Origin: DAIMZM01 sp036733985
GTDB taxonomy: Bacteria; Bacillota; Dehalobacteriia; UBA4068
NCBI GenBank assembly: GCA_036733985.1
Contig: DAIMZM010000068.1
Span: forward strand, 1-13,251
Direction of reading: 5' to 3'
Length of the DNA stretch: 13,251 bases
Numbering within the stretch: position 1 is the first letter of the stretch; the number at the start of each line of letters is the position of its first letter. Below, in pieces: positions 7,277 through 13,251 of the stretch. A program made the position numbers and the translations under genes. Under the pieces are notes generated by a model. That model worked only from the letters and a program-made list of their open reading frames with translations. It ran no database searches and was not told the origin of the DNA.

Positions 7277-7280
7277 CCAA
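7252..7280 (-). promoter_or_regulatory. weak candidate promoter of the yicC-mihF-remA-gmk operon
   Basis: On the minus strand TTGGTA (7275-7280) and TATTTT (7252-7257) are spaced by 17 bases within AT-rich sequence just upstream of yicC. The match is modest and the -10 is very near the chosen TTG start, so other elements in 7281-7437 may serve instead. Confidence 0.3.
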
Positions 7281-7315
7281 TGGAAGTAAAATCCTTTTTT
7301 ATTTGGGGAATTTTC

Positions 7316-7344
7316 TTGACTTTTTTCCTGCTACAGGCTATTTT
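7316..7344 (+). promoter_or_regulatory. sigma-A-like promoter for rqcH
   Basis: A -35 TTGACT (7316-7321) and a -10 TATTTT (7339-7344) are separated by 17 bases in an AT-rich region. A leader of roughly 85-90 bases would follow before the rqcH ATG at 7438. A second AT-rich TATATA lies just beyond the -10. Confidence 0.6.
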
Positions 7345-7437
7345 ATATACAGCATGGCCGATAATATACACAGCTATGACAATTTTTCCCGGTTTAGCCT
7401 TGTTCCTAACCGAAAATGGGAATTTCACGAGGTAAAA

Positions 7438-9213
7438 ATGGCATTTGATTCTTTGGCCTTAAGCGCCGTTGTCAGGGAGCTCTCCCAGGAATTGCCCGGC
7501 AGCCGCATCAATAAAGTCCATCAGCCCGACGCTCATACCCTGATCCTGCGCTATCATAGCCGGGAGGGCCAGGGCAGGCTGCTGATTTCCGTGCATCCGG
7601 AAAACGGCCGCCTGCACAAAACCAGCGGCCAGCGGGAGAACCCGGCCAAAGCCCCCCTCTTTGTCATGGTGCTGCGTAAATGGCTGGAAGGCGCGCGGCT
7701 GCAGGCCATCGGCTGCGTGGACGGGGAGCGGGTGGCCTGGCTGGAGCTGGAAGCCAGGAATGAGATCGGCGACCCGGTGCGGCTCAGGCTGATGGTGGAA
7801 ATCATGGGCAAGCACAGCAATATCATCCTGGTGGATCAGGAGAATACCATCCTGGACGGCATCCGCCGCTATGGCAGCAGCCTGTCCCGCTACCGGGAAG
7901 TGCTGCCGGGCCGGGCCTATCTACCGCCGCCGCCCCTGCATCAGCTGCCCCTGCCGCCCCGGGATGAAGAAGCGCTGGCAGAGGCTCTCTACCGCCAGGG
8001 AGACGCGACCCTGGCCCAGGCGCTGCGCCGGGAGATCCGGGGCGTTTCTCCCCTGCTCTCCCAGCATCTCCCCTTGGCCGCGGGCTGCGCCCCGGAGACG
8101 CCTGTGGAACAGCTGGGCGCTTATGAAATCAGCCAAATCTATAACCAAATGCAGGATTTACGGCGCCGGATTGACCAGGGCCTTTATCAGTGCAGCCTCT
8201 TAAAAGATGGCCAAAACCGTTATCTGGATTTCGCCGCTATCCAACCGGCCCAGTGGCCGGAGGCGCGCCTCCAGCCTTGCCCCTCCATGAACCAGGCCTT
8301 GGATACCTTTTATCAGCAAAAGGAAGCGGAACAGCTTTTCGCCCGCCGCTGCCAGGCCCTGGACAAGGCCTTGCGCAAGCATCAGCAGCGGCTGGATAAA
8401 AAAATCAGCCTGCAGCAGGCGGATCTGGCCCAATGCGAGGCTGCGGAGGATTATAAGGAAGCCGCGGATCTGCTGGCAGCCTATCAATGGGCCCTGGTCA
8501 AGGGGCAAACCCTGGCGGAACTGCCCGCCTTTGACGAGCCAACGCGGACGATCCCCATCAAGCTGGACCCGGCCCTGAGCCCCCAGGAGAATGTGCAGCG
8601 CTATTACCGCCGCTACGCCAAGGCCAAAAAAGCCTCGGGCCAGATCAAGCAGCAGCTGGCCGCTAATTGCCAGGAATTGGCTTATCTGCTCAGCATCCGC
8701 CAAAGCCTGGCGGACGCCTCAGACCTGGCGGAATTAGAGCAGATCGAGGCGGAAGCCCAGGGCGCCGGCTATTACCAGCGGCAAGAGGAAAAGGGGCAGA
8801 AGGCCAAGGATCAGCGGTCCGGGGGCAACCCCTCCGCGGCTCTGCCGCCCCGCCAGTATCTTTCCGGGGACGGCTTCACCATCCTCATCGGCCGCCACAA
8901 CAAGCAGAACGACCGCTTATCCCTGAAGCAGGCGGCGGCGGACGATATCTGGCTCCATGCCCAGAAAATACCCGGCGCTCACGTGATCATCCAGCGCCAG
9001 GGACGGGATATCCCCGAGAGCACCCTTAAGGAGGCGGCCGCCTACGCGGCCTGGTTCAGCGAAGCCAAGGCCAGCGCCCAGGTGCCGGTGGACTATGTCC
9101 AGGCCGGGTTGCTGCGGAAGCCGGCGGGCAGCCGCCCGGGATTGGTTATTTATACCAATCAACGCACGGTCTATGTAACGCCAAAAGAGCCGCAAGGCCC
9201 CGAACAGCCATAA
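7438..9213 (+). CDS. rqcH: ribosome-associated quality control factor RqcH (NFACT / Rqc2 homologue)
   Basis: RqcH binds stalled 50S-peptidyl-tRNA complexes and recruits tRNA-Ala to add C-terminal alanine tails that mark incomplete proteins for degradation. This 591-residue protein has the NFACT-N domain (MAFDSLALSAVVREL; GDPVRLRLMVEIMGKHSNII near 111-130), a helix-hairpin-helix and a coiled-coil middle rich in Gln/Ala/Lys (about 250-440), and an NFACT-R domain from about 472 with DIWLHAQKIPGAHVII near 503. Older annotations call such proteins fibronectin-binding. The ATG at 7438 has GAGGT upstream and fits the family start; the frame is open back to 6964, but that part overlaps yicC antisense. 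At residues 97-98 the functionally important Asp-Arg of B. subtilis RqcH appears as Glu-Arg. It is divergent from the yicC operon. Confidence 0.95.
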   Translation: MAFDSLALSAVVRELSQELPGSRINKVHQPDAHTLILRYHSREGQGRLLISVHPENGRLHKTSGQRENPAKAPLFVMVLRKWLEGARLQAIGCVDGERVAWLELEARNEIGDPVRLRLMVEIMGKHSNIILVDQENTILDGIRRYGSSLSRYREVLPGRAYLPPPPLHQLPLPPRDEEALAEALYRQGDATLAQALRREIRGVSPLLSQHLPLAAGCAPETPVEQLGAYEISQIYNQMQDLRRRIDQGLYQCSLLKDGQNRYLDFAAIQPAQWPEARLQPCPSMNQALDTFYQQKEAEQLFARRCQALDKALRKHQQRLDKKISLQQADLAQCEAAEDYKEAADLLAAYQWALVKGQTLAELPAFDEPTRTIPIKLDPALSPQENVQRYYRRYAKAKKASGQIKQQLAANCQELAYLLSIRQSLADASDLAELEQIEAEAQGAGYYQRQEEKGQKAKDQRSGGNPSAALPPRQYLSGDGFTILIGRHNKQNDRLSLKQAAADDIWLHAQKIPGAHVIIQRQGRDIPESTLKEAAAYAAWFSEAKASAQVPVDYVQAGLLRKPAGSRPGLVIYTNQRTVYVTPKEPQGPEQP

Positions 9214-9226
9214 CCAGCATTTGGAT

Positions 9227-9255
9227 TTGTTTTTTGCGACAAATGGTGTTATAAT
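9227..9255 (+). promoter_or_regulatory. sigma-A-like promoter for the cysteine-rich CAP protein
   Basis: A -35 TTGTTT (9227-9232) and a perfect -10 TATAAT (9250-9255) are 17 bases apart, followed by a short leader and GGGAGGG just before the ATG at 9288. This suggests vegetative rather than sporulation-specific expression. Confidence 0.75.
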
Positions 9256-9287
9256 CATACGCATATTAAAATTCCGGGAGGGATTCT

Positions 9288-10295
9288 ATGCGTAAAAAAA
9301 CATCGCGAATCTTGTTCATTCTCAGTTTAACTCTGATCATGTTGCTGATACCGCTGAGTGCGCAAGCCTCATGTGGCGGCGAGTATACTACATATAACTA
9401 CGGCGCCATCCTGCAAATGATGCGGTCAAACCTGGGCCAGCAGCTTTCAGCAAACAGCTGCAACCAGACTGGCACAGCTGGTGAAGTTTCCGTAAACAGC
9501 CTGCCTAAGCAATTAGATTTCTTTAACCTGTATGATATTACCCGCAGCTATAATTCCAATGCCGGCGGTTCCTGCGGCGTCAGCAGCGGCTCCGGCGGTT
9601 CCTGCGGCGTCAACAGCGCTTACGGCGGTTCCTGCGGCGTCAACAGCGGTTCCGGCAGCGCCTGCGGCAGCGGCGATTGCAGCGGCAGTACTTGCAACGG
9701 CAAGGATTGCAGTGACAGCGCCTGCTACGGCAATACTTGCTCCGGCAACAGTTGCTCCGCCAATACCGGCTCCGGCAACAGCTGCTCCGCCAATACCGGC
9801 TCCGGCAGTTCCTGTGGCAGCAACAGCGTGAAGGCAACCTATTACACCTCCGCCAACGGGCGGGGCGCCAATCAGCAGAGCGCAAGCAACAGCTCCCCTG
9901 CGGTGTCCGTACCCACCATCGTACAGCAGGTCGTTGACCTGGTTAACGCCGAGCGGGCCAAAGAGGGGTTGGCTGCCCTGACCCTGGACGCCAGCCTTTG
10001 CAATGGGGCTGCCATCCGCGTGAACGAGATCAGCACCCTGTTCAGCCATACCCGTCCCAACGGCCAAAGCTGCTTCACCGCTTTGGACGAAGCGGGGGTG
10101 AATTATCGCCAGGCCGGCGAAAACATCGCCCTGGGTCAGACCTCTGCCCAGCAGGTGATGGAGGACTGGATGAATTCCCCCGGCCACCGGGCCAATATTA
10201 TGAGCGCCAACTATAGCCGTATCGGCGTGGCAATGGCGGCCAGCGGCGATTCCCGCTATGGCGGCTATGCCTGGGCTCAGGAATTCGCCAACTAA
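9288..10295 (+). CDS. secreted CAP-domain (YkwD/SCP-like) protein with a cysteine-pentad repeat region
   Basis: The 335-residue product has a signal peptide (basic MRKK, hydrophobic 8-23, AQA cut site near 27). The C-terminal CAP domain (about 209-333) shows VDLVNAERAKEGL, His254 in FSHTRP, Glu278 in GENIA and His300 in NSPGHRANIM, the cavity residues of the YkwD family. Its molecular function is unsettled in bacteria. Between them residues 93-178 are Gly/Ser/Asn/Cys low-complexity. Twelve cysteines sit at 96, 106, 116, 126, 131, 136, 141, 146, 151, 156, 166 and 176, all in one 5-residue register. Four more are at 29, 58, 238 and 262. The array suggests disulfide cross-linking or metal binding at the cell or spore surface, which is inference. 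The cysteine at 29 does not sit in a good lipobox. The gene has its own promoter and a strong terminator, and lies just upstream of the cotJ operon. Confidence 0.9.
   Translation: MRKKTSRILFILSLTLIMLLIPLSAQASCGGEYTTYNYGAILQMMRSNLGQQLSANSCNQTGTAGEVSVNSLPKQLDFFNLYDITRSYNSNAGGSCGVSSGSGGSCGVNSAYGGSCGVNSGSGSACGSGDCSGSTCNGKDCSDSACYGNTCSGNSCSANTGSGNSCSANTGSGSSCGSNSVKATYYTSANGRGANQQSASNSSPAVSVPTIVQQVVDLVNAERAKEGLAALTLDASLCNGAAIRVNEISTLFSHTRPNGQSCFTALDEAGVNYRQAGENIALGQTSAQQVMEDWMNSPGHRANIMSANYSRIGVAMAASGDSRYGGYAWAQEFAN
9564..9827 (+). repeat. in-frame 15/30-bp periodic repeats encoding the Cys array
   Basis: Units starting GGCGGTTCCTGCGGCGTC recur at 9564, 9594 and 9624 with an exact 30-bp period. 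The last part repeats GCTCCGCCAATACCGGCTCC in two 30-bp copies. Between them, 15-bp units each carry one TGC codon. All lie within the CAP-protein gene and keep the reading frame, which suggests growth by tandem duplication and possible length variation between strains. Confidence 0.85.
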
Positions 10296-10320
10296 ACAAC
10301 CCAAATTCAGGCCATCGGTC

Positions 10321-10355
10321 AAAAGCGGTATGCTTTCCAGCATACCGCTTTTTTT
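10321..10355 (+). terminator. rho-independent terminator after the CAP-protein gene
   Basis: A perfect 10-bp stem GCGGTATGCT / AGCATACCGC with a TTCC loop is extended by four A-T pairs and followed by a run of seven T (10349-10355). It separates the CAP gene from the cotJ operon. Confidence 0.92.
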
Positions 10356-10400
10356 GCGCTCTAAAGCCGGGGCAGCGCCAAATCGCCCAAGCACCCAGCC

Positions 10401-10428
10401 GCACATCAGACAATTCCTTTCATATGCT
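10401..10428 (+). promoter_or_regulatory. candidate sigma-E (mother-cell) promoter for cotJABC
   Basis: GCACATC (10401-10407) and CATATGCT (10421-10428) are 13 bases apart and partly match sigma-E -35 and -10 elements (consensus near GCATATT and CATACAnT). The cotJ operon of B. subtilis is sigma-E dependent. An alternative -10, TATAAA near 10433, lacks a convincing -35. The interval 10356-10462 holds nothing else recognisable. Confidence 0.4.
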
Positions 10429-10462
10429 GGTACTATAAAAAAAGCATAAGGAGGCAAAATTT

Positions 10463-10648
10463 ATGAAAGAGTGCACGGGTATCATTATGCCCTGCAGGAA
10501 CGGCTGTATGAAAGCCGGATATGCCTATGTGCCGCCCCAGGATGTGAAACGCTTCTTCGACTACCAGTCCGCTTTTGCTTGCGGCACCATTTTCCCTGAT
10601 CTATGCCTGCCCCAGGGCAAATACGGCCCTAATGAAACTTTTAGGTAA
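10463..10648 (+). CDS. cotJA: spore coat-associated protein CotJA
   Basis: This 61-residue protein is the first gene of the cotJ operon. In B. subtilis CotJA and CotJC associate and are deposited in the inner spore coat. The family signature is visible as YAYVPPQ (residues 20-26) and GTIFPDLCLPQGKY (about 41-54). The protein is slightly shorter than the B. subtilis one. It carries five cysteines (4, 11, 15, 40, 48), three of them in the N-terminal ECTGIIMPCRNGC segment, a trait seen in several clostridial coat proteins. An AAGGAGG site precedes the ATG. The stop codon TAA lies within the ribosome-binding region of cotJB, so the two are translated together. Confidence 0.9.
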   Translation: MKECTGIIMPCRNGCMKAGYAYVPPQDVKRFFDYQSAFACGTIFPDLCLPQGKYGPNETFR

Positions 10649-10660
10649 GGAGGTATCCTC

Positions 10661-10915
10661 ATGAGCAGAGAACAACAAATGATGCTGCAGAGGCTGCAGC
10701 AAATCGGCCTGGCCGTTGTGGATATGGCGCTCTATCTGGATACCCATCCCTTTGACACCATGGCCCAGACCCATTTCAATATCGCGGTGAACGATTATGA
10801 CGAGCAATTGGCCGAGTACACAGAGCAGTATGGCGCATTGACCCTGGGCAGCATCATTCCGGCGGGCAGCGAGGGCTTCCCCTGGGCCCTGACGCCGTTC
10901 CCCTGGGATATGTGA
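10661..10915 (+). CDS. cotJB: spore coat protein CotJB
   Basis: This 84-residue protein is the second member of the cotJ operon. It shows the family features: an N-terminal helix (QQMMLQRLQQIGLAVVDMAL), the YLDTHPFDTMA motif (about 27-37), HFNIAVNDYDEQLAEYTEQY, and a C-terminal PWALTPFPWDM typical of CotJB, where aromatic and proline residues dominate. It has no catalytic motifs and probably acts as a structural or assembly partner of CotJC. The ATG follows the cotJA stop by 12 bases with TAAGGAGGT upstream. That site can fold on itself weakly (GAGG TAT CCTC), a short pairing that may be fortuitous. CotJC starts 15 bases beyond its TGA stop. Confidence 0.9.
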   Translation: MSREQQMMLQRLQQIGLAVVDMALYLDTHPFDTMAQTHFNIAVNDYDEQLAEYTEQYGALTLGSIIPAGSEGFPWALTPFPWDM

Positions 10916-10930
10916 GAAGGAGGATAGGAT

Positions 10931-11503
10931 ATGTGGATCTATAATAAGCGCTTAATGTACCCGGTGAACGTCAACAGCACCAACCCCACCCTGGCCAAAA
11001 TGCTTATGACCGCCTACGGCGGCGCCGACGGCGAGCTTTCCGCTGCCCTGCGCTATATGAACCAGCGCTATTCCATGCCCATCATCAATATCCAGGCCCT
11101 GCTCTCGGATATCGCTACTGAAGAGCTGGCTCATCTGGAAATGATCGCCACCCTGGCCTATAAGCTATCCAAAAACGCCACCCTGGAGCAATGGATGGAC
11201 GAGGGGCTGACCGGCACCTTTGTGGAGCATGGCCAGATGATCTATTATACCGATTCCACCGGCGTGCCCTGGACAGCCGCTTATGTGCAGGTGAAAAACG
11301 ACCCCATCGCCGATCTCACCGACGATATGGCGGCGGAGCAGAAGGCCCGGGTCTCTTATAACCACTTGATGGATCTGACAGATGACCCGGGGGTTTTGGA
11401 TACCCTGCGCTTCCTCCGGGAGCGGGAAATCGTCCACTTCCAACGCTTTGGCGAGGCTCTGGTGCAAGCCCAGGAATACTTTGCCTGCACCAAAGCCTTC
11501 TAG
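10931..11503 (+). CDS. cotJC: spore coat manganese catalase family protein CotJC
   Basis: This 190-residue protein belongs to the dinuclear manganese catalase family and is a coat component of spores. Catalases of this family convert hydrogen peroxide to water and oxygen. All five metal-ligand positions of the family can be found: Glu35 in GADGELSAALRY, Glu65 and His68 in EELAHLE, Glu136 in MAAEQKAR and His169 in REREIVHFQRF. These correspond to Glu35, Glu66, His69, Glu148 and His181 of the Lactobacillus plantarum enzyme, so an active catalase is plausible, as reported for clostridial relatives. The ATG has AGAAGGAGG upstream. The gene is convergent with dgt, 46 bases away; there is no U-tract terminator of its own on this strand, although the shared hairpin at 11533-11570 follows. 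Confidence 0.95.
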   Translation: MWIYNKRLMYPVNVNSTNPTLAKMLMTAYGGADGELSAALRYMNQRYSMPIINIQALLSDIATEELAHLEMIATLAYKLSKNATLEQWMDEGLTGTFVEHGQMIYYTDSTGVPWTAAYVQVKNDPIADLTDDMAAEQKARVSYNHLMDLTDDPGVLDTLRFLREREIVHFQRFGEALVQAQEYFACTKAF

Positions 11504-11524
11504 CCAATCCCCTGCCCCGCCCAT

Positions 11525-11570
11525 AAAAAAGACAAAGCATAAGCCGCTCTTAGCAGCGGCTTATGCTTTG
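11525..11570 (-). terminator. intrinsic terminator of dgt, overlapping its last codons
   Basis: On the minus strand CAAAGCATAAGCCGCT and AGCGGCTTATGCTTTG form a perfect 16-bp stem with the loop GCTAAG, followed by TCTTTTTT. The stem's 5' arm encodes the last residues of Dgt (QSISRC) and the TAA stop lies in the loop. On the plus strand the hairpin would follow cotJC, but without a T-run. Confidence 0.92.
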
Positions 11571-12539
11571 CATCAGCTCCGGGAACAGCTGCCGGGCCAG
11601 GGTTAGGGCAAAGGTATCGGTCATACCGGCGATATAATCCACCACAGCCTGGCTGGCCGGCTCCCGCTGGAATTCCAGGGGCAAGGCTTCCATATGCGCC
11701 AGAAAATGGGCGTAAAAGGCGTCGATCACCAGGGCCAGGTTTTGTTCCTCCGCGATTTTGCGGGGATGCAAATACACATGCTCAAACATGAAGGCCCGCA
11801 ATTCATCCATGGCCTGGGCAATGGGCCGGGACATTTGCACCAACGGTAGCCCCTGGCTTTCCCGCACCACATCCCGGACCATGGTATTGATCCGCTGGCT
11901 ATGGCTCTGGCCCAGCAGCCGCAGGGTAGAATCAGGCAGCTGGCGGTATTCCAGGTAGCCGCTGCGCACCGCATCGTCAATATCATGGTTCAAATAAGCG
12001 ATGCGATCACAAAAGCGCACCACCAGGCCTTCCAGGGTTTGAGGTGGTTCCTCGCCGCTATGATGCAGGATGCCGTCCCGCACCTCAGCGGTAAGGTTCA
12101 GCCCCCGGCCGTCATGCTCCAGGAGATCCACCACCCGCAGGCTTTGCCGGGTATGGGCAAAATCCCCGGTCAGGCGGTTTAGCGCCCGCTCGCCGGCATG
12201 GCCGAAAGGCGCGTGCCCCAAATCATGCCCCAGGGAAATCGCTTCGGTCAAGTCCTCGTTCAGCCGGAGCGCCCGGCTGATGGTACGGGCGATCTGGGAA
12301 ACCTCCAGGGTATGGGTGAGCCGGGTGCGGAAATGATCGTCATCCGGGTTAATAAAGACCTGGGTCTTATGTTTAAGCCGGCGAAAGGCCTTACTATGAA
12401 CGATACGGTCCCGGTCCCGCTGATATACGGTGCGCACCGGGCATTCCGCTTCCGGTATCAGCCTGCCTCTGCTATTATGGCTGAAAGAGGCCCAGGGCGC
12501 CAGCCACTGCCCCTCGAAAGCCAGCCAATCCTCCACCAT
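11550..12539 (-). CDS. dgt: deoxyguanosinetriphosphate triphosphohydrolase-like HD-domain protein
   Basis: This 329-residue protein belongs to the dNTP triphosphohydrolase family, which splits dNTPs into deoxynucleosides and tripolyphosphate to tune DNA precursor pools. The N-terminal RTVYQRDRDRIVHSKAFRRL and the KTQVF segment are hallmark sequences. The HD metal site is given by His76 in RLTHTLEV, His105-Asp106 in SLGHDLGHAPFGH, and FCDRIAYLNHDIDDA near 176-190. The length suits the shorter, bacterial dGTPase-like subgroup. I choose the ATG at 12539 because GAGG lies 8 bases upstream; the GTG at 12548 would sit directly on that site. Many family members are annotated without proven substrates, so dGTP preference is not shown. 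It is transcribed from its own promoter and converges with cotJC. Confidence 0.93.
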   Translation of the reverse strand: MVEDWLAFEGQWLAPWASFSHNSRGRLIPEAECPVRTVYQRDRDRIVHSKAFRRLKHKTQVFINPDDDHFRTRLTHTLEVSQIARTISRALRLNEDLTEAISLGHDLGHAPFGHAGERALNRLTGDFAHTRQSLRVVDLLEHDGRGLNLTAEVRDGILHHSGEEPPQTLEGLVVRFCDRIAYLNHDIDDAVRSGYLEYRQLPDSTLRLLGQSHSQRINTMVRDVVRESQGLPLVQMSRPIAQAMDELRAFMFEHVYLHPRKIAEEQNLALVIDAFYAHFLAHMEALPLEFQREPASQAVVDYIAGMTDTFALTLARQLFPELMQSISRC

Positions 12540-12562
12540 GGCAACCACCTCTTTTCGTTTTT

Positions 12563-12591
12563 ATACTAGCATAAGCAAGTCCCCGGCGCAA
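12563..12591 (-). promoter_or_regulatory. candidate sigma-A promoter for dgt
   Basis: On the minus strand TTGCGC (12586-12591) and TAGTAT (12563-12568) are 17 bases apart, 23 bases upstream of the dgt ATG. It lies just after the livF terminator, which makes an independent transcript likely. Confidence 0.5.
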
Positions 12592-12608
12592 GCGTAAGGG
12601 GCCCGGGC

Positions 12609-12640
12609 AAAAAAATAGACCCCAGAAGGGGTCTATTTTT
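12609..12640 (-). terminator. bidirectional intrinsic terminator after livF
   Basis: A perfect stem of up to 13 bp (AAAAATAGACCCC with GGGGTCTATTTTT, loop of 4 bases) is flanked by T-runs in both directions, with seven T after it on the minus strand. It ends the livF transcript before dgt and could also stop plus-strand read-through. Confidence 0.9.
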
Positions 12641-12659
12641 ATTTGGCGTCAAGGTTTGG

Positions 12660-13251
12660 CTATTGACCGCCCAGATAGGCTTTCATGACCTTCTCATCAT
12701 GTTTCAGCTCCGCGCCGGGGCCTTCCAGCACGATATTGCCGGTATCTAAAACATAGCCGTAATCCGCCAGGCCCAAGGCCATCTTGGAATTCTGCTCCAC
12801 CAACAAAATGGTGGTGCCCTCATCATTCAGGCCTTTGATGATCCGGGAAATCTCCGCCACGATCAGCGGCGCCAAGCCCATGGAAGGCTCATCCAGCAGC
12901 AGCAGCTTGGGGCCGGCCATCAAGCCCCGGCCAATGGCCAGCATCTGCTGTTCGCCGCCGGAAAGGGTGCCGCCCATCTGCTTATTGCGCTGCCCCAGGA
13001 TGGGAAAGCGGTCAAAAACATTATCCATACGGCGTTTGCGCTCAGCGTCATCCTTCAGGGTGAAGCTGCCCAGCTCCAAATTCTCCGAGACCGTCAAATC
13101 CTTGAAGATGCGACGGCCTTCCGGAATATGGATCAGGCCCCGCTCCACAATGCTGTAAGGCGGCACCTTGGTGATATCCTCGCCCATGAAGGTGATTTTG
13201 CCGGCGGAAGCCGGGGTGATATTGGAGATGGTCTTCAAGGTGGTGGATTTG
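12660..13251 (-). CDS. livF: branched-chain amino acid ABC transporter ATP-binding protein LivF, 5' end cut by window edge
   Basis: About 197 C-terminal codons of an ABC ATPase of the LivF type are present. LivF powers, with LivG, LivH and LivM, the uptake of leucine, isoleucine and valine from a periplasmic or lipoprotein-type binding protein. At the right edge the frame still reads KSTTLKTISN, the end of the Walker A loop, so roughly 38 residues are missing. Visible motifs are GLIHIPEGRRIFKDLTVSEN, the signature LSGGEQQMLAIGRGLM, Walker B LLLLDEPSMGLAP, the switch region LLVEQN and the tail LKHDEKVMKAYLGG, which is typical of LivF. The TTG at 13238 is internal and not a true start. livG and the permease genes would be expected just outside the window. 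A strong terminator follows the stop. Confidence 0.92.
   Translation of the reverse strand, partial: KSTTLKTISNITPASAGKITFMGEDITKVPPYSIVERGLIHIPEGRRIFKDLTVSENLELGSFTLKDDAERKRRMDNVFDRFPILGQRNKQMGGTLSGGEQQMLAIGRGLMAGPKLLLLDEPSMGLAPLIVAEISRIIKGLNDEGTTILLVEQNSKMALGLADYGYVLDTGNIVLEGPGAELKHDEKVMKAYLGGQ

Noticed and set aside
7231..7428. Upstream extension of the yicC frame by 66 codons
   Set aside because: The added segment is AT-rich non-coding sequence; the conserved family start LKSMTGFG lies at 7230 with a ribosome-binding site.
6964..7437. Upstream extension of the rqcH frame by 158 codons
   Set aside because: It overlaps yicC antisense and the promoter region; the ATG at 7438 has a ribosome-binding site and matches the family N-terminus.
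9363..9377. Lipoprotein attachment at Cys29 of the CAP protein
   Set aside because: The residues before the cysteine (QAS) do not fit a lipobox well; AQA upstream is a better signal peptidase I site.
9564..9827. Evenly spaced 30-bp repeats as a CRISPR array
   Set aside because: The repeats are contiguous, in frame and protein-coding, with no unique spacers and no cas genes nearby.
9513..10457. A 314-codon open frame on the minus strand opposite the CAP-protein gene
   Set aside because: It mirrors the Gly/Ser/Cys repeats as Ala/Gly/Ile/Val low complexity, has no recognisable domain, and runs across the terminator and cotJ promoter. The plus-strand gene has a signal peptide, CAP motifs, promoter and ribosome-binding site.
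13236..13238. TTG at 13238 as the start of the livF-like gene
   Set aside because: It lies immediately after the KSTT of the Walker A motif, so the gene continues beyond the window edge.

Overview
The window looks like a chromosomal segment of a fairly GC-rich, endospore-forming member of the Bacillota (clostridial or peptococcal type). The support is a complete cotJA-cotJB-cotJC spore-coat operon, remA next to gmk, a bacterial RqcH, and sigma-A-like promoters and intrinsic terminators. An actinobacterial-type integration host factor gene (mihF) beside gmk is known from some deep clostridial lineages and Actinobacteria. A species cannot be named from the sequence alone. Nothing indicates a phage, insertion sequence, CRISPR array, tRNA or rRNA.

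Left block (1-7230, all minus strand; transcription runs from high to low coordinates): yicC - mihF - remA - gmk - rpoZ - coaBC - metK, followed after a 124-base gap by a class B penicillin-binding protein, and after a 179-base gap with its own promoter by trmL, which is cut by the window edge. The core is a tightly packed housekeeping cluster (gaps of 10-62 bases; remA and gmk overlap). It combines RNA turnover (YicC), chromosome architecture (MihF, RemA), GMP phosphorylation (Gmk), RNA polymerase omega, coenzyme A synthesis (CoaBC) and SAM synthesis (MetK). The order mihF-gmk-rpoZ-coaBC-metK matches the actinobacterial arrangement, with remA inserted.

Centre (7231-9213): an AT-rich divergent promoter region separates yicC from rqcH, a ribosome-associated quality-control factor read from the plus strand.

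Right block: 9288-10295 encodes an exported CAP/YkwD-like protein with an unusual cysteine array in exact 5-residue register. It has its own sigma-A-like promoter and a strong terminator. The cotJABC operon follows (10463-11503), with a candidate sigma-E promoter. It is convergent with dgt (dNTP triphosphohydrolase, minus strand), whose terminator stem overlaps its own last codons. Beyond a bidirectional terminator lies the 3' part of livF (branched-chain amino acid ABC transporter ATPase), cut by the right edge.

The most unusual items are the cysteine-pentad CAP protein, a long near-perfect inverted repeat that holds the PBP ribosome-binding site in its loop and the start codon in its stem, the Glu/Ala-rich insertion in that PBP, and the Shine-Dalgarno-less remA start. 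Most other genes are ordinary and well conserved.
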